A DNA stretch of 38,921 nucleotides from Sphingomonas sp. AR_OL41 (GTDB lineage Bacteria; Pseudomonadota; Alphaproteobacteria; Sphingomonadales; Sphingomonadaceae). The position numbers and the translations under genes were made by a program. Shown piece after piece: positions 15,271 to 22,701 of this stretch (positions are counted from its first letter, which is position 1; every line of letters begins with the position of its first letter). The notes under the pieces are model-generated. The model was not told the origin of the DNA. It saw only the letters and a list, made by a program, of their open reading frames with translations, and made no database searches. The stretch covers positions 1 to 38,921 of the forward strand of contig NZ_JARYTI010000043.1 in NCBI RefSeq assembly GCF_029911635.1, read 5' to 3'.

Positions 15271-16017
15271 ATGGCAAAGCTTCGCGCCGATCAGTTGCTC
15301 GTTGACCGCGGCCTCGCCGAGAGCAAAACGCGCGCCCAGGCGCTGATTATGGCCGGGCTGGTCTTCGCCGGTGAGCGCAAGATCGACAAGTCGGGCCAGA
15401 TGCTGCCCGAGGATACCGTGCTCGATGTGCGCGGTCGCGACCATCCCTGGGTGTCGCGCGGCGGGATCAAGCTGGCCCACGGCCTCGACCATTTCGGCTG
15501 GGACGTCACCGGCGCGGTGGCGATCGATGTCGGCTCGTCGACCGGCGGCTTTACCGATGTCCTGCTCACACGCGGCGCGGCGCGCGTCTATGCGGTCGAC
15601 AGCGGTACCAACCAGCTCGCCTGGAAGCTGCGCAAGGATGACCGCGTCATCGTCCATGAGCAGACCAGCGCGCGCATCCTCACCGCGGCGCACATTCCCG
15701 AGTCCGTCGACCTGATCGTCTGCGATGCCAGTTTCATCGGACTTGCCAAGGTGCTCGACGTGCCGCTCGGCTTTGCGCGGCCCGGCGCGCGGCTGATGGC
15801 TTTGGTCAAGCCGCAGTTCGAGGCCGGCCGCGGCGAGGTCGGCAAGGGCGGCGTGGTGCGCGACCCCGCGTTGCACCAGCGCGTCTGCGACGAGGTTGCC
15901 GCCTGGGTTACGGATCGCGGCTGGCACGTCGACGGCGTGGTGCCGAGTCCGATCACCGGGCCCGAGGGCAATGTCGAGTTTCTGCTCGCCGCCACCAACA
16001 TCGCCGTCCCGGCTTGA
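15271..16017 (+). CDS. tlyA: TlyA-family 23S/16S rRNA (cytidine-2'-O)-methyltransferase
   Basis: 248 aa from ATG 15271. An N-terminal S4 RNA-binding domain (residues about 4-64, 'LRADQLLVDRGLAESKTRAQ') joins an FtsJ-type SAM-dependent methyltransferase. SAM motif I is 'IDVGSSTGGFTDVLL' near residues 87-101, motif IV 'DLIVCDASFIGL' near 149, and 'LVKPQFEAGRGEVGKGGVVRD' follows. TlyA methylates rRNA 2'-OH groups; in some species it has also been reported as a hemolysin. Length is typical. Confidence 0.94.
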   Translation: MAKLRADQLLVDRGLAESKTRAQALIMAGLVFAGERKIDKSGQMLPEDTVLDVRGRDHPWVSRGGIKLAHGLDHFGWDVTGAVAIDVGSSTGGFTDVLLTRGAARVYAVDSGTNQLAWKLRKDDRVIVHEQTSARILTAAHIPESVDLIVCDASFIGLAKVLDVPLGFARPGARLMALVKPQFEAGRGEVGKGGVVRDPALHQRVCDEVAAWVTDRGWHVDGVVPSPITGPEGNVEFLLAATNIAVPA

Positions 16018-16128
16018 CGCCATGCCGTTTCGCATGTGCAATATGAGGCGTGGCGATGGCGCCGGATTGGCGGTAAAGGGTCGCTGCCGCCGCGCGGCGG
16101 GCGGGGCAAAGCAAAGGAAGATGGTGGC

Positions 16129-16683
16129 TTGAGGGAAATCGCGTCCAAAGGACAATTGCGCGGTGCCTTTTTGCGCTGGGCGGTGGTGACGGTGCCGTTC
16201 GTGGTCCTGCTCGGCTTCACCTCGGCGCGTCTGGTGCCGACCGGCAGTGCCAATCGCTGGTATGCGGCGCTCGCCAAGCCCGAGATTACGCCGCCCGATT
16301 GGGCCTTTCCGGCCGCCTGGACGACGATCTACGTCTTGCTGGGGCTGGCGCTGGCGATGATCATCCACGCGCGCGGTTCGCGGCTGCGCGGCCCGGCGAT
16401 CGCTTCCTTCGCGGTGTCGTTGGTCGCCAACCTGATCTGGTCGCCGCTGTTCTTCGGGATGCACCAGGTGTTCTGGAGCCTCGTGCTGGTCGGCATCATG
16501 TTCGCCCTGGCGCTCATCACTACCGTGCTGTTCGGGCGGATCCGCATCGGCGCGGCGTTGCTGCTCGTGCCCTATCTCGCCTGGCTCGTCTTCGCCGGCA
16601 TTCTCAATTACCAGATCTTGCAGCTCAATCCCGGCGCCGAGACCCTTGTGCCGTCGAGTGCGACTACCCAGATCATCACCTGA
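16129..16683 (+). CDS. tspO: TspO/MBR family membrane protein
   Basis: 184 aa from TTG 16129, selected because AAGGAAG (16114-16120) lies 8 bp upstream. It has five hydrophobic helices. Family marks include 'NRWYAALAKPEITPPDWAFPAAW' near residues 43-65, 'ANLIWSPLFFGMHQVFWSLV' near 100-119 and the C-terminal 'PYLAWLVFAGILNYQILQLN'. TspO proteins bind porphyrins and cholesterol-like ligands and act in tetrapyrrole or stress signalling. It precedes a ubiK-like gene by 23 bp. Confidence 0.93.
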   Translation: MREIASKGQLRGAFLRWAVVTVPFVVLLGFTSARLVPTGSANRWYAALAKPEITPPDWAFPAAWTTIYVLLGLALAMIIHARGSRLRGPAIASFAVSLVANLIWSPLFFGMHQVFWSLVLVGIMFALALITTVLFGRIRIGAALLLVPYLAWLVFAGILNYQILQLNPGAETLVPSSATTQIIT

Positions 16684-16706
16684 TACGACACGGGATTTTT
16701 GACGCC

Positions 16707-16973
16707 ATGCAATCCGACAACAAGATCTTCGACGATTTCGTCAAGTTCGTGAACGGCGCAGCCGGCACGCTCGCTGGCGTCGGCCGCGAGGCCGAGGCCG
16801 GCGCGCGCGCCAGGGCCAAGGAGTGGATCGGCGGGCTCGATTTCGTCAGCCGCGATGAGTTCGAGGCGGTCAAGGCGATGGCCGCTGCGGCGCGCGACGA
16901 GACCGAGGCGCTGCGCGCCCGGCTTGACGCGCTCGAGGCGAAGGCGGCGAAACCGGCCAAGAAGGCAGGTTGA
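16707..16973 (+). CDS. UbiK-like (BMFP domain) accessory protein
   Basis: 88 aa. The N-terminal half ('KIFDDFVKFVNGAAGTLAGV') forms an amphipathic helix. The C-terminal half ('VSRDEFEAVKAMAAAARDET', then 'ALRARLDALEAKAAKPAKK') is a coiled coil. This is the membrane-fusogenic BMFP layout of UbiK, which assists aerobic ubiquinone biosynthesis in enterobacteria. Short alphaproteobacterial relatives share the layout, so the family is likely and the function is inferred. Confidence 0.75.
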   Translation: MQSDNKIFDDFVKFVNGAAGTLAGVGREAEAGARARAKEWIGGLDFVSRDEFEAVKAMAAAARDETEALRARLDALEAKAAKPAKKAG

Positions 16974-17074
16974 GATTCTTTTCCACAGCTTTCTCTACAG
17001 ACCTGTCAACGTCCGCTTGTGCCGATACGTGCCATTCGCCACCACATCTGGTATGAGTGTGGGCGCAAGGTAAG

Positions 17075-17578
17075 ATGATGCTCGAAGAAGCCGACTACGA
17101 CCGGGAAGACGCCGCCCCCATCGACATGCTCGAAAGCTATTTCGCTGCGCATGGCTGGGAGCATGAGCGCCAGGACGATGAGGTCGTCGCCAAGGTCAAG
17201 GGCAGTTGGACGCAGTATGAACTCCGCGCGCTGTGGCGCGAGGACGACAGCGTCATCCAGTTCCTCGCCTTCCCCGACGTCCGCGTCACCGAGGATCGCC
17301 GCGGCGCGATGTACGAGGCGATCGGGCTGGTCAACGAGCAGCTCTGGGTCGGCCATTTCGAGCTGTGGTCGTCGAGCGGCATCCTGCTCTACCGCCATGC
17401 CGCGATGGTCGATGGCGAGGAGGGCAATCTCTCGCTGCGCGGTGCCGAACTGCTCGTCGAATCGGCGATCGACGAGTGCGAGCGCTTCTATCCGGTGTTC
17501 CAGTTCGTGCTGTGGGGCGGCAAGACCCCGAAGGAAGCGCTTGCCGCGGCGATGACCGAGACCCAGGGCGAGGCGTGA
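17075..17578 (+). CDS. YbjN domain-containing protein
   Basis: 167 aa from ATG 17075 (17078 also possible), cytoplasmic. The YbjN fold covers nearly the whole chain: 'IDMLESYFAAHGWEHERQDDE' near residues 13-33, 'YELRALWREDDSVIQFLAF', 'LVNEQLWVGHFELWSS', 'GILLYRHA' and 'FYPVFQFVLWGGKTPKEAL' near the end. The fold resembles type III secretion chaperones. In alphaproteobacteria the gene very often precedes proC, as here: its TGA overlaps the proC GTG start. Confidence 0.88.
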   Translation: MMLEEADYDREDAAPIDMLESYFAAHGWEHERQDDEVVAKVKGSWTQYELRALWREDDSVIQFLAFPDVRVTEDRRGAMYEAIGLVNEQLWVGHFELWSSSGILLYRHAAMVDGEEGNLSLRGAELLVESAIDECERFYPVFQFVLWGGKTPKEALAAAMTETQGEA

Positions 17579-18375
17579 CCGGAACACGGCTCTGGCTGAT
17601 CGGCTGCGGCAACATGGGCGGCGCGATGCTTCGTCGCTGGATCGACAGCGGCGTAGTCGCCGCCGACGCGGTCGATGTCGTCAATCGCAGTGATCGCGCG
17701 CTGCCGGCAGGTGTCCGCCAGGCGCGTGCGTTGCCCGACGGCCCGCTCCCGGACATCGCCATGCTGGCGATGAAGCCGCAGCAACTCGATGACATCGCCG
17801 CCGCGCATGCCGCGCGTCTCGCCGGCGTGCCCGTGCTGGTGTCGATCCTCGCCGGCGTCGAGGAACCGGCGATCGCCGCGCGCTTCGATGCCGGCACGAT
17901 CGTCCGCGCCATGCCCAACCTGCCGGTGGCGATCGGCAAGGGCGTCGTCGCGCTATCGTCGGCCAGCGCCGATGTCGCCGCCCGCGAGTCGGTCGCGGCG
18001 CTGATGACGCCGCTCGGGCTGGTCGAATGGATCCACGATCCGCGCCTGTTCGACGCCGTCACTGCGCTTGCTGGTTGCGGGCCGGGCTTCGTCTATCGTT
18101 TCATCGATGCGATGGCCGGCGCCGGCGCTGCGCTCGGCTTGCCTGCCGACCAGGCGGCGCGGCTCGCGCTGGCGACGGTCGAAGGGTCGGCGTTGCTCGC
18201 CGCCGCGGCCGATGTCAGCCCTGCCGTGCTTGCCGATCGCGTCGCGAGTCCCGGCGGCTCGACGCGCGCCGGTTTGAACGTGCTCGACCGCGCGGACGGT
18301 CTCGCTGCGCTGCTGGCGGAGACGCTGGCGGCGAGCGAACGTCGCAATGCCGAGATGGCCGCCGCCGCGCGCTAG
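17575..18375 (+). CDS. proC: Pyrroline-5-carboxylate reductase
   Basis: 266 aa from GTG 17575, overlapping the YbjN stop (GTGA). It catalyses the last step of proline synthesis. The Rossmann loop is GCGNMG at residues 10-15. 'VRAMPNLPVAIGKGVVAL' near 104, 'ALAGCGPGFVYRFIDAM' near 164 and 'VASPGGSTRAGLNVL' near 223 are the family's substrate-binding and dimer motifs. Length is normal. Confidence 0.95.
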   Translation: MTGTRLWLIGCGNMGGAMLRRWIDSGVVAADAVDVVNRSDRALPAGVRQARALPDGPLPDIAMLAMKPQQLDDIAAAHAARLAGVPVLVSILAGVEEPAIAARFDAGTIVRAMPNLPVAIGKGVVALSSASADVAARESVAALMTPLGLVEWIHDPRLFDAVTALAGCGPGFVYRFIDAMAGAGAALGLPADQAARLALATVEGSALLAAAADVSPAVLADRVASPGGSTRAGLNVLDRADGLAALLAETLAASERRNAEMAAAAR

Positions 18376-18384
18376 CCCGTGAGC

Positions 18385-18873
18385 CTAGCCCGTGAGGTTG
18401 TCGATGCGCTTGCGCTCCTCGGCCGGGATCAGGCCTTCGAGTACCGCCCAGAAGCCGCCCACGGCGGCCTGGCCAGCGCTGGCATAGGCAGCCGAAAGCC
18501 GTTCGCGCATCGCCTCGAACAAGGCGCCCTCGAGCTTCTCGCCCGCCGGGGTGAGGCGCAACAGGCGCTGGCGACGGTCGCGCGTGCCCGGGCGCGCCTC
18601 GACCATGCCGCGATCGGTCAATTCGGTCAGCACGCGGCCGAGCGATTGCTTCGTGATGGCGAGCAGCGACAGCAATTCGCTCACCGTCAGATCGGGCTGC
18701 CGCGCGATGAAGTAGAGCGCGCGGTGATGCGCGCGCCCCAATCCTTCCTCGGACAGACCGCGATCGATCGCGCGGGTGAGATGGCTGTTGCCGAAATAAA
18801 GCAGTTCCAGCCCGCGGCGAAGCTCGGGCTCGCGGAGAAACAGCGGCGATGCGGACGTGACTGGGGAGGCCAT
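18385..18873 (-). CDS. MarR-family transcriptional regulator
   Basis: 162 aa from ATG 18873. It has a winged helix-turn-helix core: 'LTVSELLSLLAITKQSLGRVL' (residues about 62-82, recognition helix at KQSLGRV) and the wing 'PGTRDRRQRLLRLTPAG' (95-111), flanked by dimerisation helices. It is divergent from ilvE, an arrangement I recall as conserved in sphingomonads and related alphaproteobacteria, so it probably regulates ilvE and itself. The ilvE -35 element lies directly beside its start codon. Confidence 0.92.
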   Translation of the reverse strand: MASPVTSASPLFLREPELRRGLELLYFGNSHLTRAIDRGLSEEGLGRAHHRALYFIARQPDLTVSELLSLLAITKQSLGRVLTELTDRGMVEARPGTRDRRQRLLRLTPAGEKLEGALFEAMRERLSAAYASAGQAAVGGFWAVLEGLIPAEERKRIDNLTG

Positions 18874-18874
18874 G

Positions 18875-18934
18875 TTGACCGGCTTTGGCCACAGACCTAT
18901 CACGCCTTCAACCCTGAAAATGTATCAAATTGTA
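18875..18934 (+). promoter_or_regulatory. Probable ilvE promoter and MarR-type operator
   Basis: TTGACC (18875-18880), a 17-bp spacer and TATCAC (18898-18903) form a fair sigma70 promoter. Downstream lies the AT-rich, partly symmetric TATCAAATTGTA (18923-18934), a plausible site for the divergent MarR-family regulator just before the ilvE start. The operator call is inference from position and composition. Confidence 0.4.
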
Positions 18935-18946
18935 GAAGTGAGCTCC

Positions 18947-20068
18947 ATGGCCGACCACGCGACCGCCGAACTGACCCCCAGCGCCGCCCCGTCGTTCGCG
19001 TTTGAACGGCATGCCACGCCGGTGGATGTGAACGTCCGCGCGCATTTGCTTGAGAACCCCGGCTTTGGGCGTGTGTTCACCGATCACATGGCGATCGTGC
19101 GTTATAGCGAGGCGGAGGGCTGGCATGACGCGAAGATCTGCCCGCGGACGACCTTCCAAATGGATCCCGCCTCGGCGGTGCTGCATTATGCGCAGGAAAT
19201 CTTCGAGGGGCTGAAGGCCTATAAGCTCGAAGATGGCGGCATTGCGTTGTTTCGCCCCGAGGCCAATGCCGCACGTTTCCGCCGCTCGGCGCAGCGCATG
19301 GCGATGGCCGAACTGCCCGAGGAGCTGTTCGTCGCGTCGTGCCGCGAGCTGGTCAAGACCGAGCGCGACTGGATTCCGTCGATCGATGGCGGCTCGCTCT
19401 ATCTTCGCCCGTTCATGATCGCGAGCGAGGTGTTCCTCGGCGTGAAGCCCTCCGCCGACTATATCTACGCGGTCATTGCCTCGTCGGCCGGCGCCTATTT
19501 CAAGGGCGGCGCGCCGGCGATCTCGCTCTGGGTGTCGGAAGATTATACGCGTGCCGCCCCGGGCGGGACGGGCGCGGCGAAGTGCGGCGGCAACTATGCC
19601 ACCAGCCTCATCGCCCAGGCCGAGGCGACGCGGCGCGGGCACGACCAGGTGCTGTTCCTCGACGCGGTCGAGCGCCGCTGGATCGAGGAACTCGGCGGCA
19701 TGAACATCTTCGTCGTGTTCGACGACGGTTCGCTCGCCACCCCGCCGCTGACCGGCACGATCCTGCCCGGCATCACGCGCGAGTCGCTGCTGACGCTGGC
19801 GCGCGATCTGGGCTTGACGGTGCGCGAGGCGCCCTATGCGATCGAGGATTGCCGCGCCGACGCGGCGAGCGGCCGGCTGCGGGAGGCATTCGCCTGCGGC
19901 ACGGCGGCTGTCATCACGCCGATCGGCAGGATGGCATCGAAGAGCGGCGAGTTCACCATCGGGAGCGGTGGCCCGGGCCAGACGACGATGAAGCTTCGTC
20001 AGGCGCTGGTCGACATTCAGCGCGGTGCGGCGCCCGACCCGCATGGCTGGCTCGATCGGCTGGCTTGA
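18947..20068 (+). CDS. ilvE: Branched-chain amino acid aminotransferase
   Basis: 373 aa from ATG 18947; an earlier in-frame ATG at 18920 overlaps the operator-like sequence and is less likely. A PLP-dependent class IV enzyme that interconverts Leu/Ile/Val and their 2-oxo acids. 'ASAVLHYAQEIFEGLKAY' (near 75-92), the PLP lysine Lys212 in 'GAAKCGGNYATSL', 'EELGGMNIFVVF' and the phosphate-site 'ACGTAAVITPIG' mark the long BCAT subgroup. Divergent from marR. Confidence 0.96.
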   Translation: MADHATAELTPSAAPSFAFERHATPVDVNVRAHLLENPGFGRVFTDHMAIVRYSEAEGWHDAKICPRTTFQMDPASAVLHYAQEIFEGLKAYKLEDGGIALFRPEANAARFRRSAQRMAMAELPEELFVASCRELVKTERDWIPSIDGGSLYLRPFMIASEVFLGVKPSADYIYAVIASSAGAYFKGGAPAISLWVSEDYTRAAPGGTGAAKCGGNYATSLIAQAEATRRGHDQVLFLDAVERRWIEELGGMNIFVVFDDGSLATPPLTGTILPGITRESLLTLARDLGLTVREAPYAIEDCRADAASGRLREAFACGTAAVITPIGRMASKSGEFTIGSGGPGQTTMKLRQALVDIQRGAAPDPHGWLDRLA

Positions 20069-20150
20069 AACCGACGTCGCAGTCCCTGGGCTGTATCGGC
20101 AACGCCATTGCGAAGGCCGGATTTGCTCCGTAAAGGGCTGCGCTCTCCGT

Positions 20151-20225
20151 TGGGGCGTCGCCAAGTGGTAAGGCAGCGGCTTTTGGTGCCGCCATTCGCA
20201 GGTTCGAATCCTGCCGCCCCAGCCA
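20151..20225 (+). tRNA. tRNA-Gln (anticodon TTG)
   Basis: Full cloverleaf: acceptor TGGGGCG/CGCCCCA, D-arm GCC..GGC, anticodon stem GCGGC/GCCGC with loop TTTTGGT (anticodon TTG), and T-arm GCAGG-TTCGAAT-CCTGC. The discriminator is G and the 3' CCA is encoded (20223-20225). No integrated element is seen at its 3' end. Confidence 0.97.
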
Positions 20226-20306
20226 GACTTATCGCGCCCGGTTTGGCTGGCCGGTAATCTCGCCACGCTTTTGGGCCGCGCGGCGGATAAGCCGCTCCGC
20301 AAGATA

Positions 20307-21281
20307 CTATTGCTGCGGCTGCGGCTTCCAGCGCCCGATATCGCCCCAGGTCGGTGCCCGCTCGGTCTCCCCTTCGTTCGCACCGACGGCCTTCATCTTT
20401 TGTGTCGGCGGATCGAACAGTTGGCAGGCGGGCAATGTCGTCGGATCGATGCCGCTCACCTCGGACCATGTGTCGGGATCGGGCTGGGTGGCGGTGAAGT
20501 TGGTGTAATTCTGGCTCACATAGGGCGCGTCGGCGGGTGGGAAGGGGTAGCCCGAGAAATAGAAGGATTGCGGCATCGCCTCGCCGCCGGGCTTTGCCTG
20601 GAAGCCGTAACCGAACAAGATGTCATGTTCCCTGGTCCGGTCCGGGCTCGCGCCGACCTGGGTGACATAGCCGTTCGCGGCGCTGATCCAGAAGGAATAA
20701 CCTTGGCCGCCCGGCCCGATCCGGGCGCTGTCCGCCGCGCTATAAGGCAGGTGCGAGATGAAGTCGCGCCGCGGCGGATGGTTGAGCGGTGAAAACAGAC
20801 AAAGCTTGGGCATCCATTTGGGTCGCCCCTCACCGGCGACGAAATAGGCGACATCGCCGAGCGAGATGAACTTGCACGAATAATGATTGTCGATCGGGAA
20901 GATCGGCAGGCAATAATTGTCGTAGCGCTCCATCATCGCGCCCTCGCCCGATTTCCCCCGCCAGGTGGAATCATAGAAGGTCGCGCCATACGAGGTCGCA
21001 TAGGTGGCGCCCGCAGGGGGTTTACCGGCATAAGGTGGCGGATACTTGGCCGCGTCCTTGCCGTAGACCCGGTACATCGTCCATTCCGATTGCCAATAGA
21101 TCGGCCAGACCGGATCGGCCGGGTCGCCCTTGGCGCGCTGATAGGTGCAGCCCTGCACCTGACACGGACTCGCACTGGCCGGATTGTGTGCGCCATAGGT
21201 CTGATAGACCTGCGCAGCGGCGGATGCTGAGAAGATGGCGCCCATCGCGGCGAGCGCCAGCGGAGCCTGCAAGCGGATCAT
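20307..21281 (-). CDS. Secreted protein of unknown function
   Basis: 324 aa. A clear signal peptide (MIRLQAPLALAAMGAIFSASAAAQ) has an AXA site near residue 23; it is shown here only as a motif description and the protein is predicted to be periplasmic or extracellular. The mature part is rich in Tyr, Trp, Pro and Gly, with four or more Cys ('PCQVQGCTYQRA', 'DNYCLPIF', 'YSCKFISL', 'LPACQLF'), suggesting disulfides. Patterns such as 'GPGGQGYSFWISAANGYVTQVG' look beta-rich. No catalytic motif or family recognised. It is divergent from the split-VioB operon and probably related to it by position only. Confidence 0.7.
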   Translation of the reverse strand: MIRLQAPLALAAMGAIFSASAAAQVYQTYGAHNPASASPCQVQGCTYQRAKGDPADPVWPIYWQSEWTMYRVYGKDAAKYPPPYAGKPPAGATYATSYGATFYDSTWRGKSGEGAMMERYDNYCLPIFPIDNHYSCKFISLGDVAYFVAGEGRPKWMPKLCLFSPLNHPPRRDFISHLPYSAADSARIGPGGQGYSFWISAANGYVTQVGASPDRTREHDILFGYGFQAKPGGEAMPQSFYFSGYPFPPADAPYVSQNYTNFTATQPDPDTWSEVSGIDPTTLPACQLFDPPTQKMKAVGANEGETERAPTWGDIGRWKPQPQQ

Positions 21282-21645
21282 TCCATTCCCCCATCGGATC
21301 AGCGCAAATCACACGCCACGGACGAGCAAATATTCTCTCACACGCCGAGAAAAGCAATGCCGATCCACAGATAACTATCAAATCGGATCGATATTTCGCG
21401 ATATGTAAAGACTTGAATGCCTTGCCGCGATGCACATTGCTTGCCGTCGATCGCAACTCATGTTCGTGCTCGCACAATATTACCGCAAGATGACTACAAT
21501 CGACAATAATTTCCGGTTGGACATTCGTCGCTTCGACGGGTTAGACATTGCCCGCGGCGACGGATTCTCTCGATTGCGGGAAGTCTGTGCCGTGACTGCT
21601 GTCGGGCACAGGCGCCGAGGCGCCAGACCAAGGTCGGGGGACATC
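21282..21645. promoter_or_regulatory. AT-richer divergent intergenic region
   Basis: 364 bp between two divergent genes. It is clearly richer in A and T than its surroundings and should hold both promoters, but I find no convincing -35/-10 pair. A GGCGCC-GA-GGCGCC repeat lies shortly before the operon start. The frame of the downstream gene is open into this region (to 21430), but those codons do not look like protein. Confidence 0.4.
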
Positions 21646-22701
21646 ATGATCAGGCTTCTCTGGAGCGAGCCCAACAGCACCGCCGATGTTCAGGCGCTGG
21701 TGCAGGGTGCGATCGACATCGAATTCTCGACGCTGCCGCCCTATCTCTACGCCTCGCTCACCATCCTGCCCGACACCAATGCGCCGGCGAAGACGCGGCT
21801 GCAGTCGGTGATCATGCAGGAAATGATTCACATGTGCCTGGCCAGCAACATCATGAACGCGATCGGCGGTACCGTGGCGATCAACCCGCCAAGCTATCCC
21901 GGTCCGTTGCCCGGCGATGTCGGCGGCACGCTGACGGTTCATCTCTACCCCTTCTCCGAAGCCGCGATGGCGCAGGGCATGGCGATCGAGTCGCCGCTTC
22001 AGCCGATCGATCCGCGCGTGCTGCTGGCCGCGGCCGAAGACGCGTCGGTGACGATCGGCGAATATTATGAGCGGCTCAAGCTGGCGCTCAAGGCGCTGCC
22101 GCCTTCGGCCTGGACGCCGAACCGCAACCAGATCGACGATGCGCAATATTTTCAGGGGCAGGTGTTCGCGGTCAACGATTATGACGATGCCCGGCGGGCG
22201 ATCGATCAGATCGTGTCAGAGGGCGAAGGCACGCCGAAGACACCCGAGAACCAGGGCACTCCGCTCGATTTCCAGCATGAGCTGGCGCACTATTATCGCT
22301 TCTGGGAAATCGAGAAGAACCAGGTGCTCGAGAAGGATATCTCGGCCGACGCCAATGATTCGGGCTACATGTGGGGAGCGCCGCTCGGCGTCGACTGGTG
22401 CGCGGTCTATCCCGCGATTCCCGATCCCGAGCTGTATGACTTCGCCACTGAATCCGAGGCGGTGCAGCGCGCCCAGGCCTCATGCAACGCTGCCTATACC
22501 GCGATGGTCGACGGGCTCAGCGCGGCGTTCAGCGGCGGCACCGGCGATCTCGGCGTCGCGGTGCGCGCGATGTTCGACCTCAGGATGGCGGCGATCACGG
22601 CGCTCAACACGCCGCTGAAGGACGGATCGGTGGCCGGGCCGGCGTTTCTTTACGAGCAGATCATCGCGGCGCCGGCATCGGCCAAGGGAGACGCGGCATG
22701 A
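21646..22701 (+). CDS. Ferritin-like protein, homologous to the C-terminal half of VioB/RebD (iminophenyl-pyruvate dimer synthase)
   Basis: 351 aa from ATG 21646, with a G-rich ribosome site. It matches the ferritin-like half of VioB/RebD/StaD, which couples two imino acids at a non-haem iron site. Helix 1 has Glu26 ('IEFSTLPPYLYAS'), helix 2 Glu59 and His62 ('QEMIHMCLASNIMNAIGG'), helix 3 Glu139 ('TIGEYYERL'), and then come Glu194 in 'VSEGEG' and His215 in 'HELAHYYRFWEI'. The order and spacing follow VioB as I remember it. In VioB this domain is C-terminal in one chain; here it is a separate first gene, overlapping the next by ATGA. No amino-acid oxidase partner is in the window, so the substrate is unknown. 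Confidence 0.85.
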   Translation: MIRLLWSEPNSTADVQALVQGAIDIEFSTLPPYLYASLTILPDTNAPAKTRLQSVIMQEMIHMCLASNIMNAIGGTVAINPPSYPGPLPGDVGGTLTVHLYPFSEAAMAQGMAIESPLQPIDPRVLLAAAEDASVTIGEYYERLKLALKALPPSAWTPNRNQIDDAQYFQGQVFAVNDYDDARRAIDQIVSEGEGTPKTPENQGTPLDFQHELAHYYRFWEIEKNQVLEKDISADANDSGYMWGAPLGVDWCAVYPAIPDPELYDFATESEAVQRAQASCNAAYTAMVDGLSAAFSGGTGDLGVAVRAMFDLRMAAITALNTPLKDGSVAGPAFLYEQIIAAPASAKGDAA

